This document shows, one piece after another, positions 41,988 through 50,555 of a DNA stretch of 60,453 bases. Numbering within the stretch: position 1 is the first letter of the stretch; each line of letters starts with the position of its first letter. The position numbers and the translations under genes are program-made. Location of the stretch: positions 67,049 to 127,501 of the forward strand of contig CACDCN010000001.1 of the NCBI GenBank assembly GCA_902551185.1, read 5' to 3'. Source of the stretch: an uncultured SAR86 cluster bacterium. Its GTDB lineage: Bacteria > Pseudomonadota > Gammaproteobacteria > Magnimaribacterales > D2472. The notes under the pieces are model-generated. The model had not been told where the DNA came from. It worked only from the letters and a program-made list of their open reading frames with translations, and searched no databases.

Positions 41988-44660
41988 ATGAAAGATAGAA
42001 TTTTTGTAATAGATGGATCCTCATATCTTTATAGAGCCTTCCATGCAATGCCTCCTTTAAGTACCTCCTCAGGTAAGCCAACCGGCGCTGTTAAAGGTGT
42101 TACAAACATGCTTATTAATTTAAAAAAAGAAAGTGAAGGTTCGCCAATAATTGTTGTATTTGATGCGAAAGGCAAAACTTTTAGAAATGATATTTATAAA
42201 GAATACAAAGCAAACCGACCGCCAATGCCTGACGAACTTAGAGAGCAACTTGAACCAGTCAAATCAATATGTAGAGCAATAGGATTTCCATTAATAGAAA
42301 TTAGTGGAGTAGAGGCTGATGATGTTATTGCAACTATTGCACGCATGGCAAAAGATGCTAAATATAAATGTGTTATCTCTTCTTTAGATAAAGATCTTAT
42401 GCAGTTAGTTGAAGATCCTGATACAACTATGATGAATACAATGAAGCATATTATTTTTAATGAAGAAAAAGTATTTGAAAAATTTGGAGTGAAGCCTAAT
42501 CAAGTCAGAGACATGCTTGCTCTTACTGGAGATTCTTCAGATAACATCCCAGGTGTTCCTAAGGTTGGCCAAAAAACTGCTGCAAAGTGGTTGAATGAAT
42601 ATGGTGATCTAGAAGGGATCAAAAAAAATGCAGAATCAATAACAGGAGTTGTTGGTGAAAATCTAAGAAATTGTTTAAATGATCTCGATAGAAATGTTGA
42701 ATTAGTATCATTAAAAGAAGATGTAGATCTAAATATTGATTTCACAGATTTATTAAAACTTTCACCTAATGATGAAGAGTTAGAGAAAATTTTTACAGAA
42801 TTAGAATTTAAAGCACTTGATAAAAGCAAACAAGAGGAAGCACCCAAGAAGGATTCTAAATACAAAACAATATTAAGCGAAAAGGATTTAAAAAAGTGGA
42901 TTAATAAAATTAATAAATCAAAAGTATTTGCTCTTGATACCGAAACTGATTCAGTAAATACAGTTTCAGCAAATTTAATTGGGATTTCTATTTCAGTTTC
43001 TGAGAATGAGGGGTGTTATATCCCAATAGGACATTCTTATGATGGATGTCCGGAACAATTAAAAATGGACCATGTAGTAAAAACATTTGGTCCAGCAATA
43101 GAACAAAATCAAAAAAAGATAGTAGGACAGAATCTCAAATTTGATATCCCAATACTTTCTAGACATGGAATTAATATCACAGAATTTTGTGCTGACACAA
43201 TGTTAATGTCTTATGTCTTAAACAGCACGGCCACTCGCCATGGAATGGATAGGCTCGCGGATTATTATTTAAATTACACTACAACAAAATATTCAGATGT
43301 TACCGGAACAGCATCAAAACAAATTAGTTTTTCTGAAGTAAAACTAGAAGTTGCAACTGACTATGCATCTGAAGATGCTGATATAACTCTAAGATTGTAT
43401 AACGTACTAGCGCCGATGCTAAAAGACAAACCAACTCAAGAAAAGTTACTTCATGATATTGAATACCCTTTAGTTAATGTTCTTGCGAGGGTGGAACAAA
43501 ACGGAGCAAAAATAGATAAGAACAAATTATCAAAGCATTCTAAAGAGTTAAGTAAGAAAATTAATGAGCTTTCATCTCAAGCTTTTAAAATCGCTGGTGA
43601 AGAATTTAATTTAGATTCACCAAAACAATTGCTTGAAATACTTTATGAGAAACAAGGGTTACCAGTTCTAAAGAAAACACCAAAAGGACAACCTTCAACT
43701 AATGAAGATACTTTACAACGACTTTCTGAAGAATATGAGTTGCCAAAAATTATCTTGCAATACAGGACATTGGCAAAACTAAAATCGACTTATACTGACA
43801 GCCTAATAAATATAGAGAATCCTAAAACTGAGAGAATTCATACCTCCTACCAGCAAGCAGTGACCTCTACTGGAAGATTGTCATCTACGGAACCTAATTT
43901 ACAAAATATTCCAATTAAAACAGCTGAAGGAAGAAGAATTAGAGAGGCTTTTGTCCCAGAAAAAGGCAATGTTTTAATTTCAGCCGATTATTCTCAAATT
44001 GAATTAAGAATAATGGCTCACTTATCGAAAGATAAAAATTTAACCCATGCATTTAATAATGATATAGATGTTCATTCATCAACAGCAGCTGAAGTTTTTG
44101 GTATTTCAATAGACGATGTAACTCAAGACCAAAGAAGGAGTGCCAAAGCAATTAACTTTGGGCTGATGTATGGTATGTCTGCTTTTGGCCTAACAAGACA
44201 ACTAGGTATCTCAAGGGGAGAAGCTCAAGAATATTTGGACACCTATTTTGCTAGATATACAGGCGTTAGGGATTATATGGATAACATAAAAGCCCAAGCA
44301 AAAGAAGATAAATATGTAGAAACAATTATGGGAAGAAGGCTTTATTTAAAAGAAATTAATGCAGCCAATGCAAGATTAAGACAAGGGGCAGAAAGAGCTG
44401 CTATTAATGCACCACTTCAAGGATCAGCAGCAGATATTATTAAAAAAGCTATGTTAGATATTGATAATCTTATTATAAATAAAATGTCTGATGTGAAAAT
44501 GATTATGCAAGTTCATGATGAATTAGTATTCGAGTGTCCAAAAAATAATGCTGATACTGTCATGGAGAAAATGAAAGACACTATGGAGCAAACAGTAAAG
44601 CTTAATATTCCTTTAATAGCTGAAGCCGCTATTGGATTAAATTGGAATGAAGCTCACTAA
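41988..44660 (+). CDS. polA: DNA polymerase I
   Basis: PolA fills gaps and removes RNA primers. The 890-residue protein contains all three domains: the 5'-3' exonuclease (about 1-290, with FVIDGSSYLYRAFHAM and GVEADDVIATIA), the 3'-5' proofreading exonuclease with FALDTETDS, and the polymerase domain with DYSQIELRIMAHLS, RRSAKAINFGLMYGMSAFGL and MQVHDELVFEC. The exonuclease aspartates and glutamate are present, so proofreading looks intact. Its stop overlaps the facing Coq4-like stop by 4 bases. Confidence 0.98.
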   Translation: MKDRIFVIDGSSYLYRAFHAMPPLSTSSGKPTGAVKGVTNMLINLKKESEGSPIIVVFDAKGKTFRNDIYKEYKANRPPMPDELREQLEPVKSICRAIGFPLIEISGVEADDVIATIARMAKDAKYKCVISSLDKDLMQLVEDPDTTMMNTMKHIIFNEEKVFEKFGVKPNQVRDMLALTGDSSDNIPGVPKVGQKTAAKWLNEYGDLEGIKKNAESITGVVGENLRNCLNDLDRNVELVSLKEDVDLNIDFTDLLKLSPNDEELEKIFTELEFKALDKSKQEEAPKKDSKYKTILSEKDLKKWINKINKSKVFALDTETDSVNTVSANLIGISISVSENEGCYIPIGHSYDGCPEQLKMDHVVKTFGPAIEQNQKKIVGQNLKFDIPILSRHGINITEFCADTMLMSYVLNSTATRHGMDRLADYYLNYTTTKYSDVTGTASKQISFSEVKLEVATDYASEDADITLRLYNVLAPMLKDKPTQEKLLHDIEYPLVNVLARVEQNGAKIDKNKLSKHSKELSKKINELSSQAFKIAGEEFNLDSPKQLLEILYEKQGLPVLKKTPKGQPSTNEDTLQRLSEEYELPKIILQYRTLAKLKSTYTDSLINIENPKTERIHTSYQQAVTSTGRLSSTEPNLQNIPIKTAEGRRIREAFVPEKGNVLISADYSQIELRIMAHLSKDKNLTHAFNNDIDVHSSTAAEVFGISIDDVTQDQRRSAKAINFGLMYGMSAFGLTRQLGISRGEAQEYLDTYFARYTGVRDYMDNIKAQAKEDKYVETIMGRRLYLKEINAANARLRQGAERAAINAPLQGSAADIIKKAMLDIDNLIINKMSDVKMIMQVHDELVFECPKNNADTVMEKMKDTMEQTVKLNIPLIAEAAIGLNWNEAH

Positions 44661-45160
44661 CTTGATCTTTCTAGTGGAATATATTTTCTTTCTTCAGGTA
44701 AAAGAATTTTAATACCATGCTCTTCTCTCAAATCTGAAATTTTCATACAGAGATACTCTTCTGGCATTTTAAAAGGCCATTTCTTATTCATTTTAAAAGT
44801 CCTAAAAATTACCTTTCTTTTTATTCCTCCAAGTTTCCAGAAAACCTTCAGAAAGCCTCTGATGCCAAACTCTTTGTGTAGGTCTTTATATAGTTGCTGT
44901 ATTTCAGGAAGTTTCTGATACTTAAGTATATATTTCCATTGAAATTTACTCCCCCAAAGAACCCAAGTATCAAGAATAGACTCTTGCTCTATAGAGGTAT
45001 CAAGCCCAAAAATAACATGTGTACAATCATGATCTCTTAAAAGAGTTCCAGACTCCTTATTGTCTGCCATGATTTCAGTTGTTTCAGGAAAATTTTTGTA
45101 GTAACAATCTAAACCCTCTTGAAGTGTTAAATCACAATCTTGTTTTTGATACTCGTACAT
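44657..45160 (-). CDS. Coq4-like protein
   Basis: The 167-residue protein carries LLRDHDCTHVIFGLDTSIEQ followed by E, which fits the HDxxHx11E zinc-type motif of the Coq4 family of ubiquinone biosynthesis. The helix-rich sequence and the tryptophan-rich region after the motif (TWVLWGSKFQWKYILKY) also resemble Coq4. In eukaryotes Coq4 acts in the ubiquinone pathway; its role in bacteria is less clear. A UbiK-like gene is nearby at 47687. The gene overlaps engB by one base. The call rests mainly on the motif. Confidence 0.55.
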   Translation of the reverse strand: MYEYQKQDCDLTLQEGLDCYYKNFPETTEIMADNKESGTLLRDHDCTHVIFGLDTSIEQESILDTWVLWGSKFQWKYILKYQKLPEIQQLYKDLHKEFGIRGFLKVFWKLGGIKRKVIFRTFKMNKKWPFKMPEEYLCMKISDLREEHGIKILLPEERKYIPLERSS

Positions 45161-45741
45161 TACTTAACAAAGTTTAGTATTTTTTTAGAGAGGCTGTCAA
45201 AACCATCTTTATCTTTTGAAGACACTGCAATAGGAGTTGATTCAGGAATTTTTCCTTTAACGAAAGATATAGCTTTAGCGATATTATTGTTTGACAGTTT
45301 GTCGCTTTTTGTAAGTGCTGGGATGAAAGGGACATTAAAATTTCTACATAAGTGGATCATTTCCCAATCACTTTCTTTAAGAGGATGACGGATATCCATA
45401 AATATAACTACAGCAGTTAAAGCTCTTCGTTTCTGAAAATATTCACCTAGTAGAGGGCTCCAGTCTTTCTTTTTTGCCTTACTGGATTTTGCAAAACCAT
45501 ATCCAGGAAGGTCTAACAGCATAAGATCTTCATTTACTTTAAAAAAGTTAATTTCTGTTGTTCTGCCGGGAGTTTTACTTATTCTTGCTAGTTTTGGATT
45601 ATCAGTTAGTACATTAAGTGCGCTAGATTTTCCAGCATTAGACCTGCCTGCAAGCAGAATTTCGCTTCCAGCATCATCTGGTAGATTTTTATAGTTTGTT
45701 ACACCAAAAACAAACTCAGTTTTTTTAAAAAGGTTTTTCAT
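45160..45741 (-). CDS. engB: Ribosome biogenesis GTP-binding protein EngB
   Basis: EngB (YihA/YsxC) is a small GTPase needed for 50S subunit assembly. The 193-residue protein has G1 GRSNAGKSSALNVL, G3 DLPGYGFAKSSK, G4 TKSDKL and the SSKDKDGFDSL G5-type region. A pairing of engB and polA, often divergent, is common in gammaproteobacteria, with cytochrome c4 next to engB. It is divergent from the c4 gene with a 68-base gap. Confidence 0.95.
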   Translation of the reverse strand: MKNLFKKTEFVFGVTNYKNLPDDAGSEILLAGRSNAGKSSALNVLTDNPKLARISKTPGRTTEINFFKVNEDLMLLDLPGYGFAKSSKAKKKDWSPLLGEYFQKRRALTAVVIFMDIRHPLKESDWEMIHLCRNFNVPFIPALTKSDKLSNNNIAKAISFVKGKIPESTPIAVSSKDKDGFDSLSKKILNFVK

Positions 45742-45809
45742 TTAATCGTTTATATCATATCAACCTATGTTTATAATACACACCAACAAGACACACATTT
45801 TAGTTTTCA

Positions 45810-46475
45810 ATGAAGTATTCTTTATTATTTTTTGCACTACTAGGCCTTTCAGTTGGTTTGGGTGCAGCTGATGATAAATCCAAAGGAATACAAATGCCAG
45901 AAACTTTCATATCAGGCGATCCTGATAAAGGGTCTGCGTTAGTTGAATCTTGTGTTGCTTGTCATGGTGTTGATGGAAATAGTATTAGTACAGATTGGCC
46001 CAAGCTTGCTGGACAAAATCAAAAATATTTACTTGAAGAACTAAAACATTTTAGAGATGGAGAGAGAAATAATGTTTTAATGATGGCGGTAATCCCATAC
46101 TTGCAAACATTAAGTGATCAAGATTTATTAGATATAGCTGCTTTTTATTCCAAATATAATACTAATGTGGGGCAGGCCAAAAATGACGAGGAATTACTTG
46201 CATTAGGGACTCAATTATATAGATTTGGTGATATTAAAAAACAGATACCAGCTTGTACATCTTGTCATGCAGTTTATGGTCAAGGCAATAGACTTGCTGG
46301 ATATCCCGTTATAGCTGGACAGCAAATCGGCTACTTAACTTCTACTTTAAAAGCTTATAGATCAAAAGAAAGAAATGCTGGAGAATCTTCTTTAGTAATG
46401 CAAGCAATCGCAGAAAATTTAAGTGATTATGAAATCGATGCTTTAGCAAATTATATGCACGGATTATACGAATGA
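45810..46475 (+). CDS. Diheme cytochrome c4
   Basis: This periplasmic diheme cytochrome passes electrons from the bc1 complex towards terminal oxidases. The 221-residue protein has a signal peptide ending near GLGAAD, and two heme sites, CVACH (48-52) and CTSCH (149-153). Each half has the downstream methionine-containing region (MMAVIPYLQTLSD and LVMQAIAENLSD) for the sixth ligand. It could supply the fused heme domain of CoxB in this genome; that is inference. It overlaps the dsbA frame at its stop. Confidence 0.93.
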   Translation: MKYSLLFFALLGLSVGLGAADDKSKGIQMPETFISGDPDKGSALVESCVACHGVDGNSISTDWPKLAGQNQKYLLEELKHFRDGERNNVLMMAVIPYLQTLSDQDLLDIAAFYSKYNTNVGQAKNDEELLALGTQLYRFGDIKKQIPACTSCHAVYGQGNRLAGYPVIAGQQIGYLTSTLKAYRSKERNAGESSLVMQAIAENLSDYEIDALANYMHGLYE

Positions 46476-46483
46476 GGAATTTT

Positions 46484-47095
46484 ATGAAAACTAGTTACAA
46501 ATTTTTACTTTTATTTATTTTTACAGTTTCAATGCAAGCAGAATATAGGCTTGGAGTAGATTATGTTTTAATAGATAATCCATTGCCTGTTAAAAGAGAT
46601 GGCGTCGTAGAGGTTACAGAATCTTTTTGGTATGGCTGTGGAGCATGTTATTCATTTGAATCTTCAATTAATGCCTGGGCTGCAAAACAGGATGATGACG
46701 TAAAACTAACTAAGATGCCTATAACATGGGGGGCGATTCATCAACTCCATGCATCTCTTTACTATACAATTGAGGCATTAAAATTAGATCCTTCTACTCA
46801 TTCCGCAGTTTTTGTAACGATTCATAAAGAGGGAAATTTTTTACAAAATACCAAAGCAATACAAAACTTTTTAGAAAAATTTGGAGTAGCACCAGAATTA
46901 TCTGAACAGTATTTAAATTCATTTGCGGTAAAACAAAGAGTTAACAGGGGAATAAAATATGCACGACAGTTAAAGGTCGCAGCTGTTCCTCAAATGATAG
47001 TTGATGGAAAATATATGATTCAAAACAAAGGCTCTTTTTCAGACATGCTTAAAGTTGTTGATCATGTTGTTGAGCTTCAAAAACCAAATAGTTAG
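46484..47095 (+). CDS. dsbA: Thiol:disulfide interchange protein DsbA
   Basis: DsbA inserts disulfides into secreted proteins. The 203-residue protein starts at ATG 46484, which has GAGGA at 46474-46478 upstream; an ATG at 46472 overlaps the c4 stop and is an alternative. A signal peptide (to about MQAEYR) is followed by the active site FWYGCGACYSFES, with CGAC in place of the common CPHC. The cis-proline loop is AAVPQMIVDG. It works with DsbB at 41418. It sits between cytochrome c4 and a cupredoxin. Confidence 0.92.
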   Translation: MKTSYKFLLLFIFTVSMQAEYRLGVDYVLIDNPLPVKRDGVVEVTESFWYGCGACYSFESSINAWAAKQDDDVKLTKMPITWGAIHQLHASLYYTIEALKLDPSTHSAVFVTIHKEGNFLQNTKAIQNFLEKFGVAPELSEQYLNSFAVKQRVNRGIKYARQLKVAAVPQMIVDGKYMIQNKGSFSDMLKVVDHVVELQKPNS

Positions 47096-47102
47096 ATTAA
47101 TT

Positions 47103-47690
47103 ATGAAGAACAAAATCCTTTTAATAATTCTTCCGCTATGTTTCTTATTGCTTTTTAATGGCAAGAAATACGATGAAGCTGTAAAAGATAGATTAAATCT
47201 GCCTGTTAAATTATGTCTTGAAGGTGAAGATTGTGGAACTAGCTCCAAAGCTAGCGAACCAACTATGGTTGCTCAAGTTGCTGTCGAAAAGGTAGAACTT
47301 TCTGAAGGTTCAGAGCATACCATAAAGATGCTTAATTCTGGGGAAGGTGGACAGATGATATTTGAACCTGCTGTAATAAAAGTCTCTAAAGGAGATACTA
47401 TTCATTTTAAATTAGTAGACCCAGCACATAATTCGGCATCTATTGATGGAATGATACCTGCAGGAGCTAATTCATGGGCCGGAGAACTTAATCGAGATAT
47501 TAGCGTAACCTTAGATACGGAAGGTGTTTATGTTTATCAGTGTGATCCTCATGTCATGATGGCTATGATTGGAGTTATTCAAGTAGGCGAAGCTGTAAAT
47601 ATGAATCAAATTAAAGAAGCTTCTAAAAATTTAAAACCTTCATTTATAATGAATGCAGAAAGAATAGATACATATTTAAGTCAGCTTTAA
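47103..47690 (+). CDS. Pseudoazurin-like type 1 copper protein
   Basis: This periplasmic cupredoxin would carry electrons. The 195-residue protein begins at ATG 47103, with a hydrophobic signal segment (about 3-18). The cupredoxin domain (about 90-160) has a first ligand histidine in DPAHNSASI and the C-terminal ligand loop VYQCDPHVMMAMIGV, providing cysteine, histidine and methionine, closest to pseudoazurin. The conserved GMIPAGANSW is also pseudoazurin-like. About 60 residues before the domain, with a cysteine pair, CLEGEDC, have no clear match. The stop overlaps the facing UbiK-like stop by 4 bases. Confidence 0.8.
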   Translation: MKNKILLIILPLCFLLLFNGKKYDEAVKDRLNLPVKLCLEGEDCGTSSKASEPTMVAQVAVEKVELSEGSEHTIKMLNSGEGGQMIFEPAVIKVSKGDTIHFKLVDPAHNSASIDGMIPAGANSWAGELNRDISVTLDTEGVYVYQCDPHVMMAMIGVIQVGEAVNMNQIKEASKNLKPSFIMNAERIDTYLSQL

Positions 47691-47917
47691 TCTTTTTCTA
47701 ATTCTGAGAGTCTATCTTCTAGATCATTGATTATTCTCTCAAGATTTTTATATTTTGATTTTTTAATATAGCCACTTTGTTCAATAAGGTTTTCAATTTC
47801 AGGCGATATTTTTTCTTCAATATTTGAAATGATATCTTTGGGAATTAATTTACTGAAACTTTTTAATTCTTTTTCAATGATGCTTTTAATAGCTTCTGAT
47901 AAATCTTTATCACTCAT
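47687..47917 (-). CDS. UbiK-like (BMFP family) protein
   Basis: The 76-residue protein is almost fully helical, with a C-terminal coiled coil ending RIINDLEDRLSELEKD. The pattern of LIPKDIISNIEEKI, then YIKKSKYKNLERI, matches the layout of UbiK (YqiC): an amphipathic N-terminal part followed by a short trimeric coiled coil. UbiK supports ubiquinone biosynthesis under aerobic conditions. It is the last gene of the lptM-lysA-dapF operon, overlapping the HAD gene by 8 bases. Similarity is judged by eye. Confidence 0.55.
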   Translation of the reverse strand: MSDKDLSEAIKSIIEKELKSFSKLIPKDIISNIEEKISPEIENLIEQSGYIKKSKYKNLERIINDLEDRLSELEKD

Positions 47918-48614
47918 ATTTGTTCTCTATTATTTTCGGTAATACATCCCAAGATTTAAATTCATCAGGTTTAGGAAAATCTTGAGACCATTTTTCATTA
48001 TTATTATTAAACCATAATGTGTCTATACCAAGATTATAAGCGCCTAAAATATCATTTATCTGATGATCTCCAATATGAAGTATTTGATCAAAACTTATAT
48101 CATCAACGAACTCTATAGCTTTATCAAAATGAGCACGATTTGGTTTGCTATCTCTTGCCTCTAAAGAACTAATTGCAAATTTAAAGTATTTACCAATTTT
48201 AAATTTATACACGTCAGCATTACCATTAGTTAATATTCCTAACACATATTTTTTTGATAAAGAATCTAGAGCCTCTTCAACCCCATCAAATAATTCGATT
48301 TCATGCCTTTTATTAATAAATATATTAAATGCCTCGTCTACAATTTCATCTCTCAGATTAGATGGAGTTATATGGCTGATTTTTTTTCTAAAAATCTCTT
48401 TTCTTAATTTGCTTATATCCCATTCGATGCTTGCGTCTTCTTTTATAAGCTCTTCTCTTAGAGAAAGGAAGTCATTGAAATCTCCCCATTGAACTTCACC
48501 AACTTTATCTTCTATCCATTTTCTAGTATCAATCTCAGCTTTTAAAATAGTAGGCCGGTTATCCCAAAGAGTATCATCTAGATCGAAGGTTATCATTTTG
48601 ATCTTTTTACTCAT
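47910..48614 (-). CDS. HAD-family hydrolase, YigB-like
   Basis: The 234-residue protein has the three HAD motifs: FDLDDTLWDN (nucleophile), LGILTNGNADV, and HIGDHQINDILGA. In E. coli yigB lies directly after xerC, and its product is a flavin mononucleotide phosphatase active on several sugar phosphates. Here two extra genes are inserted between xerC and this gene. Its substrate cannot be read from sequence. It overlaps its neighbours on both sides by 8 bases. Confidence 0.85.
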   Translation of the reverse strand: MSKKIKMITFDLDDTLWDNRPTILKAEIDTRKWIEDKVGEVQWGDFNDFLSLREELIKEDASIEWDISKLRKEIFRKKISHITPSNLRDEIVDEAFNIFINKRHEIELFDGVEEALDSLSKKYVLGILTNGNADVYKFKIGKYFKFAISSLEARDSKPNRAHFDKAIEFVDDISFDQILHIGDHQINDILGAYNLGIDTLWFNNNNEKWSQDFPKPDEFKSWDVLPKIIENKYE

Positions 48615-49335
48615 TGTTTTCTCTATATATATTTGGAAGAATATTTGATAAATAACTCATTTCTTCTTTGGCGTGTTTTGTTAAATCTATTCCTAGCTGC
48701 TCATTAATAAATACTAAACGAGTTAAATATCCATTTCCTATTATGTTGATTGGAGATTTAACCACATCATTACCCCGTCTTTTATTTAAATGGCCCAACC
48801 AAAATCTAGAACGCATTTCAGAACCATTAGAATTATTTATAACGACATGACACATTTTTGAAAAATTTATTGATTGTTCAAGAAATCCTATCCTGGCACA
48901 AATGACGAAAGTTTGATCATTATTTGGATCAAAACCAAAAAACTCAACAGGATTAACAAATTGAATTCTTAGTTTAGATAGATTGTCACCAATGTATTCA
49001 TGAACAAGGTGGCTTGCTCCAATAACGCTACCATGTTTCTTATTTTCCCAATCCATCCAAATATGATCAGCAGGATGCCACATCTTGTAATGCTCCGTAG
49101 TATTTAGATAATCATAAAACCACCAGCGCACCATTTCTGCTTTTACTTTAGGCATAGGAGTTCTTACAGCAACCAAATAACTCGAATCTTTTAGTCTTTT
49201 ATGTTCAGTAATATAAGTATTAGAACTATTAACAAGGGTAGTATTTGCATCTAATACTAAGTCATGCGGCTGAAAACTAAGAATAAATAAAATGGCTAGA
49301 GTTATAAATGTAGTTAATTTAATTTTTTTCAACAT
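48607..49335 (-). CDS. PhlG-like (DAPG hydrolase family) protein
   Basis: The 242-residue protein has an N-terminal hydrophobic segment (about 5-22), a signal or anchor. The rest resembles the 2,4-diacetylphloroglucinol hydrolase (PhlG) family of zinc C-C hydrolases: VRTPMPKVKAEMVRWWFYD, YKMWHPADHIWM, the GASHLVHEYIG block, and the C-terminal HAKEEMSYLSNILP with H-x3-E. These could supply the metal ligands (H, E, H, E). The natural substrate is unknown. It lies between a GGCT-like gene and the HAD gene, in a conserved housekeeping operon. Confidence 0.58.
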   Translation of the reverse strand: MLKKIKLTTFITLAILFILSFQPHDLVLDANTTLVNSSNTYITEHKRLKDSSYLVAVRTPMPKVKAEMVRWWFYDYLNTTEHYKMWHPADHIWMDWENKKHGSVIGASHLVHEYIGDNLSKLRIQFVNPVEFFGFDPNNDQTFVICARIGFLEQSINFSKMCHVVINNSNGSEMRSRFWLGHLNKRRGNDVVKSPINIIGNGYLTRLVFINEQLGIDLTKHAKEEMSYLSNILPNIYRENNE

Positions 49336-49654
49336 ATGCCCAACTTTTAATGCCAGATCCTAAAGTTACTTCTACTCTTTTGTAATCATCAACCTCATAC
49401 CCATCTGCTTTTATTAATTCATCTGATGTAATCTTAAATACAGTGCCTATAACTTTGTCTTTTTCATTGCCTGTATATGAAAGAATGGGATGAAATTTTT
49501 TATCACTTACTCGAAGCGCAACTTCATCTGTAATTTCTACCTCTTTTAAAGTAAATTTTTCAAGAGTATCTTCAGTACCATCGAGAAGCCGACCAAAATT
49601 TTCTAATTGAACATTCTGTTGTCTTAGGGTTCCATAAGAGAATAAATATTCCAT
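49319..49654 (-). CDS. Gamma-glutamylcyclotransferase-like protein
   Basis: The 111-residue protein belongs to the GGCT/AIG2-like family, judged by the N-terminal YLFSYGTLRQQNVQ and the later ADGYEVDDYKRVEV. Family members form 5-oxoproline from gamma-glutamyl compounds, but many have unknown substrates. An open frame extends to 49714, inside xerC, but the ATG at 49654 lies one base after the xerC stop and begins just before the YGTL motif. It overlaps the PhlG-like gene by 17 bases. Confidence 0.8.
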   Translation of the reverse strand: MEYLFSYGTLRQQNVQLENFGRLLDGTEDTLEKFTLKEVEITDEVALRVSDKKFHPILSYTGNEKDKVIGTVFKITSDELIKADGYEVDDYKRVEVTLGSGIKSWAYVEKN

Positions 49655-49655
49655 T

Positions 49656-50552
49656 TTATTTTTTTGCTCTTGGATGAGCTTGGTCATAAATTTTAACCAA
49701 ATGTTGATAATCAAGCTTGGTATATATCTGAGTTGTAGATAAAGAGCTATGACCTAATAATTCCTGAATTGTTCTAAGATCGCCGCTGGATTCAAGCATA
49801 TGAGTAGCAAAGCTATGCCTTAACATATGAGGATGAATAGGCGGGAGACCTTGCTTAGTTGCCATTTTCTTAAGTCTCAATTGAACGCTTCTTATACTCA
49901 ATCTAGCTCCTTTTGAATTTAGGAAGAGCGCTTCACTTTTAGTTAGAATCTTTTCTCTTTCAATAATCCAATTATTAATTGCAGTCACCGCAAATCTTCC
50001 TAATGGAACTATTCGAGTTTTAGCACCCTTACCAAGAACCCTTAAGAAAGTCATATCTTCTTCAAAGTCACCCATGTTTATATTTACAGTTTCAGACACT
50101 CTCAATCCTGAAGAGTACATTAATTCAACAATTGCCATATCTCTAATTTCAATGAGATTTGATGGTTTAAAATTTAGAAGCTGCTCAACATCTTCAGGAG
50201 AAAGAACTTCAGGAAGATTGCTTGGAGACTTTGGAGCTGATACCAACTCAAAAGGAGAAGATTCGATTAAATTATTCTTTTTTAAAAATCTAAAAAAACC
50301 TTTTGCAGAAGATAAATGTCTTTGAATGCTCCTTGGATTATTATCTTGTGAATAAAGATTACCTATCCAAGCAGAACAAATTTCATTATTAATTTCAGAA
50401 TAATTAGAAAGATTTAGATCGTTAATAAACTTAGCAAGCTTTTTTAAATCTCTTTCATAAGCACTAGTAGTATTTTTAGATAAATTTTTTACTTGAGAAA
50501 TAAATATTAAATATTCTTTTATGTCATTAAGAATAAAACTGGCATTATTCAT
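49656..50552 (-). CDS. xerC: Tyrosine recombinase XerC
   Basis: XerC resolves chromosome dimers at dif with XerD and FtsK. The 298-residue protein has the N-terminal SAM-like core-binding domain and the catalytic domain with [12 protein letters not shown] (first arginine), [11 protein letters not shown] (lysine), [14 protein letters not shown] (HxxR), [13 protein letters not shown] (histidine and tyrosine). The location after dapF and DUF484 identifies it as XerC rather than XerD. It is intact. Four bases separate it from the DUF484 gene. Confidence 0.95.
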   Translation of the reverse strand: MNNASFILNDIKEYLIFISQVKNLSKNTTSAYERDLKKLAKFINDLNLSNYSEINNEICSAWIGNLYSQDNNPRSIQRHLSSAKGFFRFLKKNNLIESSPFELVSAPKSPSNLPEVLSPEDVEQLLNFKPSNLIEIRDMAIVELMYSSGLRVSETVNINMGDFEEDMTFLRVLGKGAKTRIVPLGRFAVTAINNWIIEREKILTKSEALFLNSKGARLSIRSVQLRLKKMATKQGLPPIHPHMLRHSFATHMLESSGDLRTIQELLGHSSLSTTQIYTKLDYQHLVKIYDQAHPRAKK

Positions 50553-50555
50553 AAA

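Noticed and set aside
47055..47102. Upstream start of the pseudoazurin-like gene inside dsbA
   Set aside because: The signal-peptide-like start begins at ATG 47103; the upstream part only reads through the end of dsbA in another frame.
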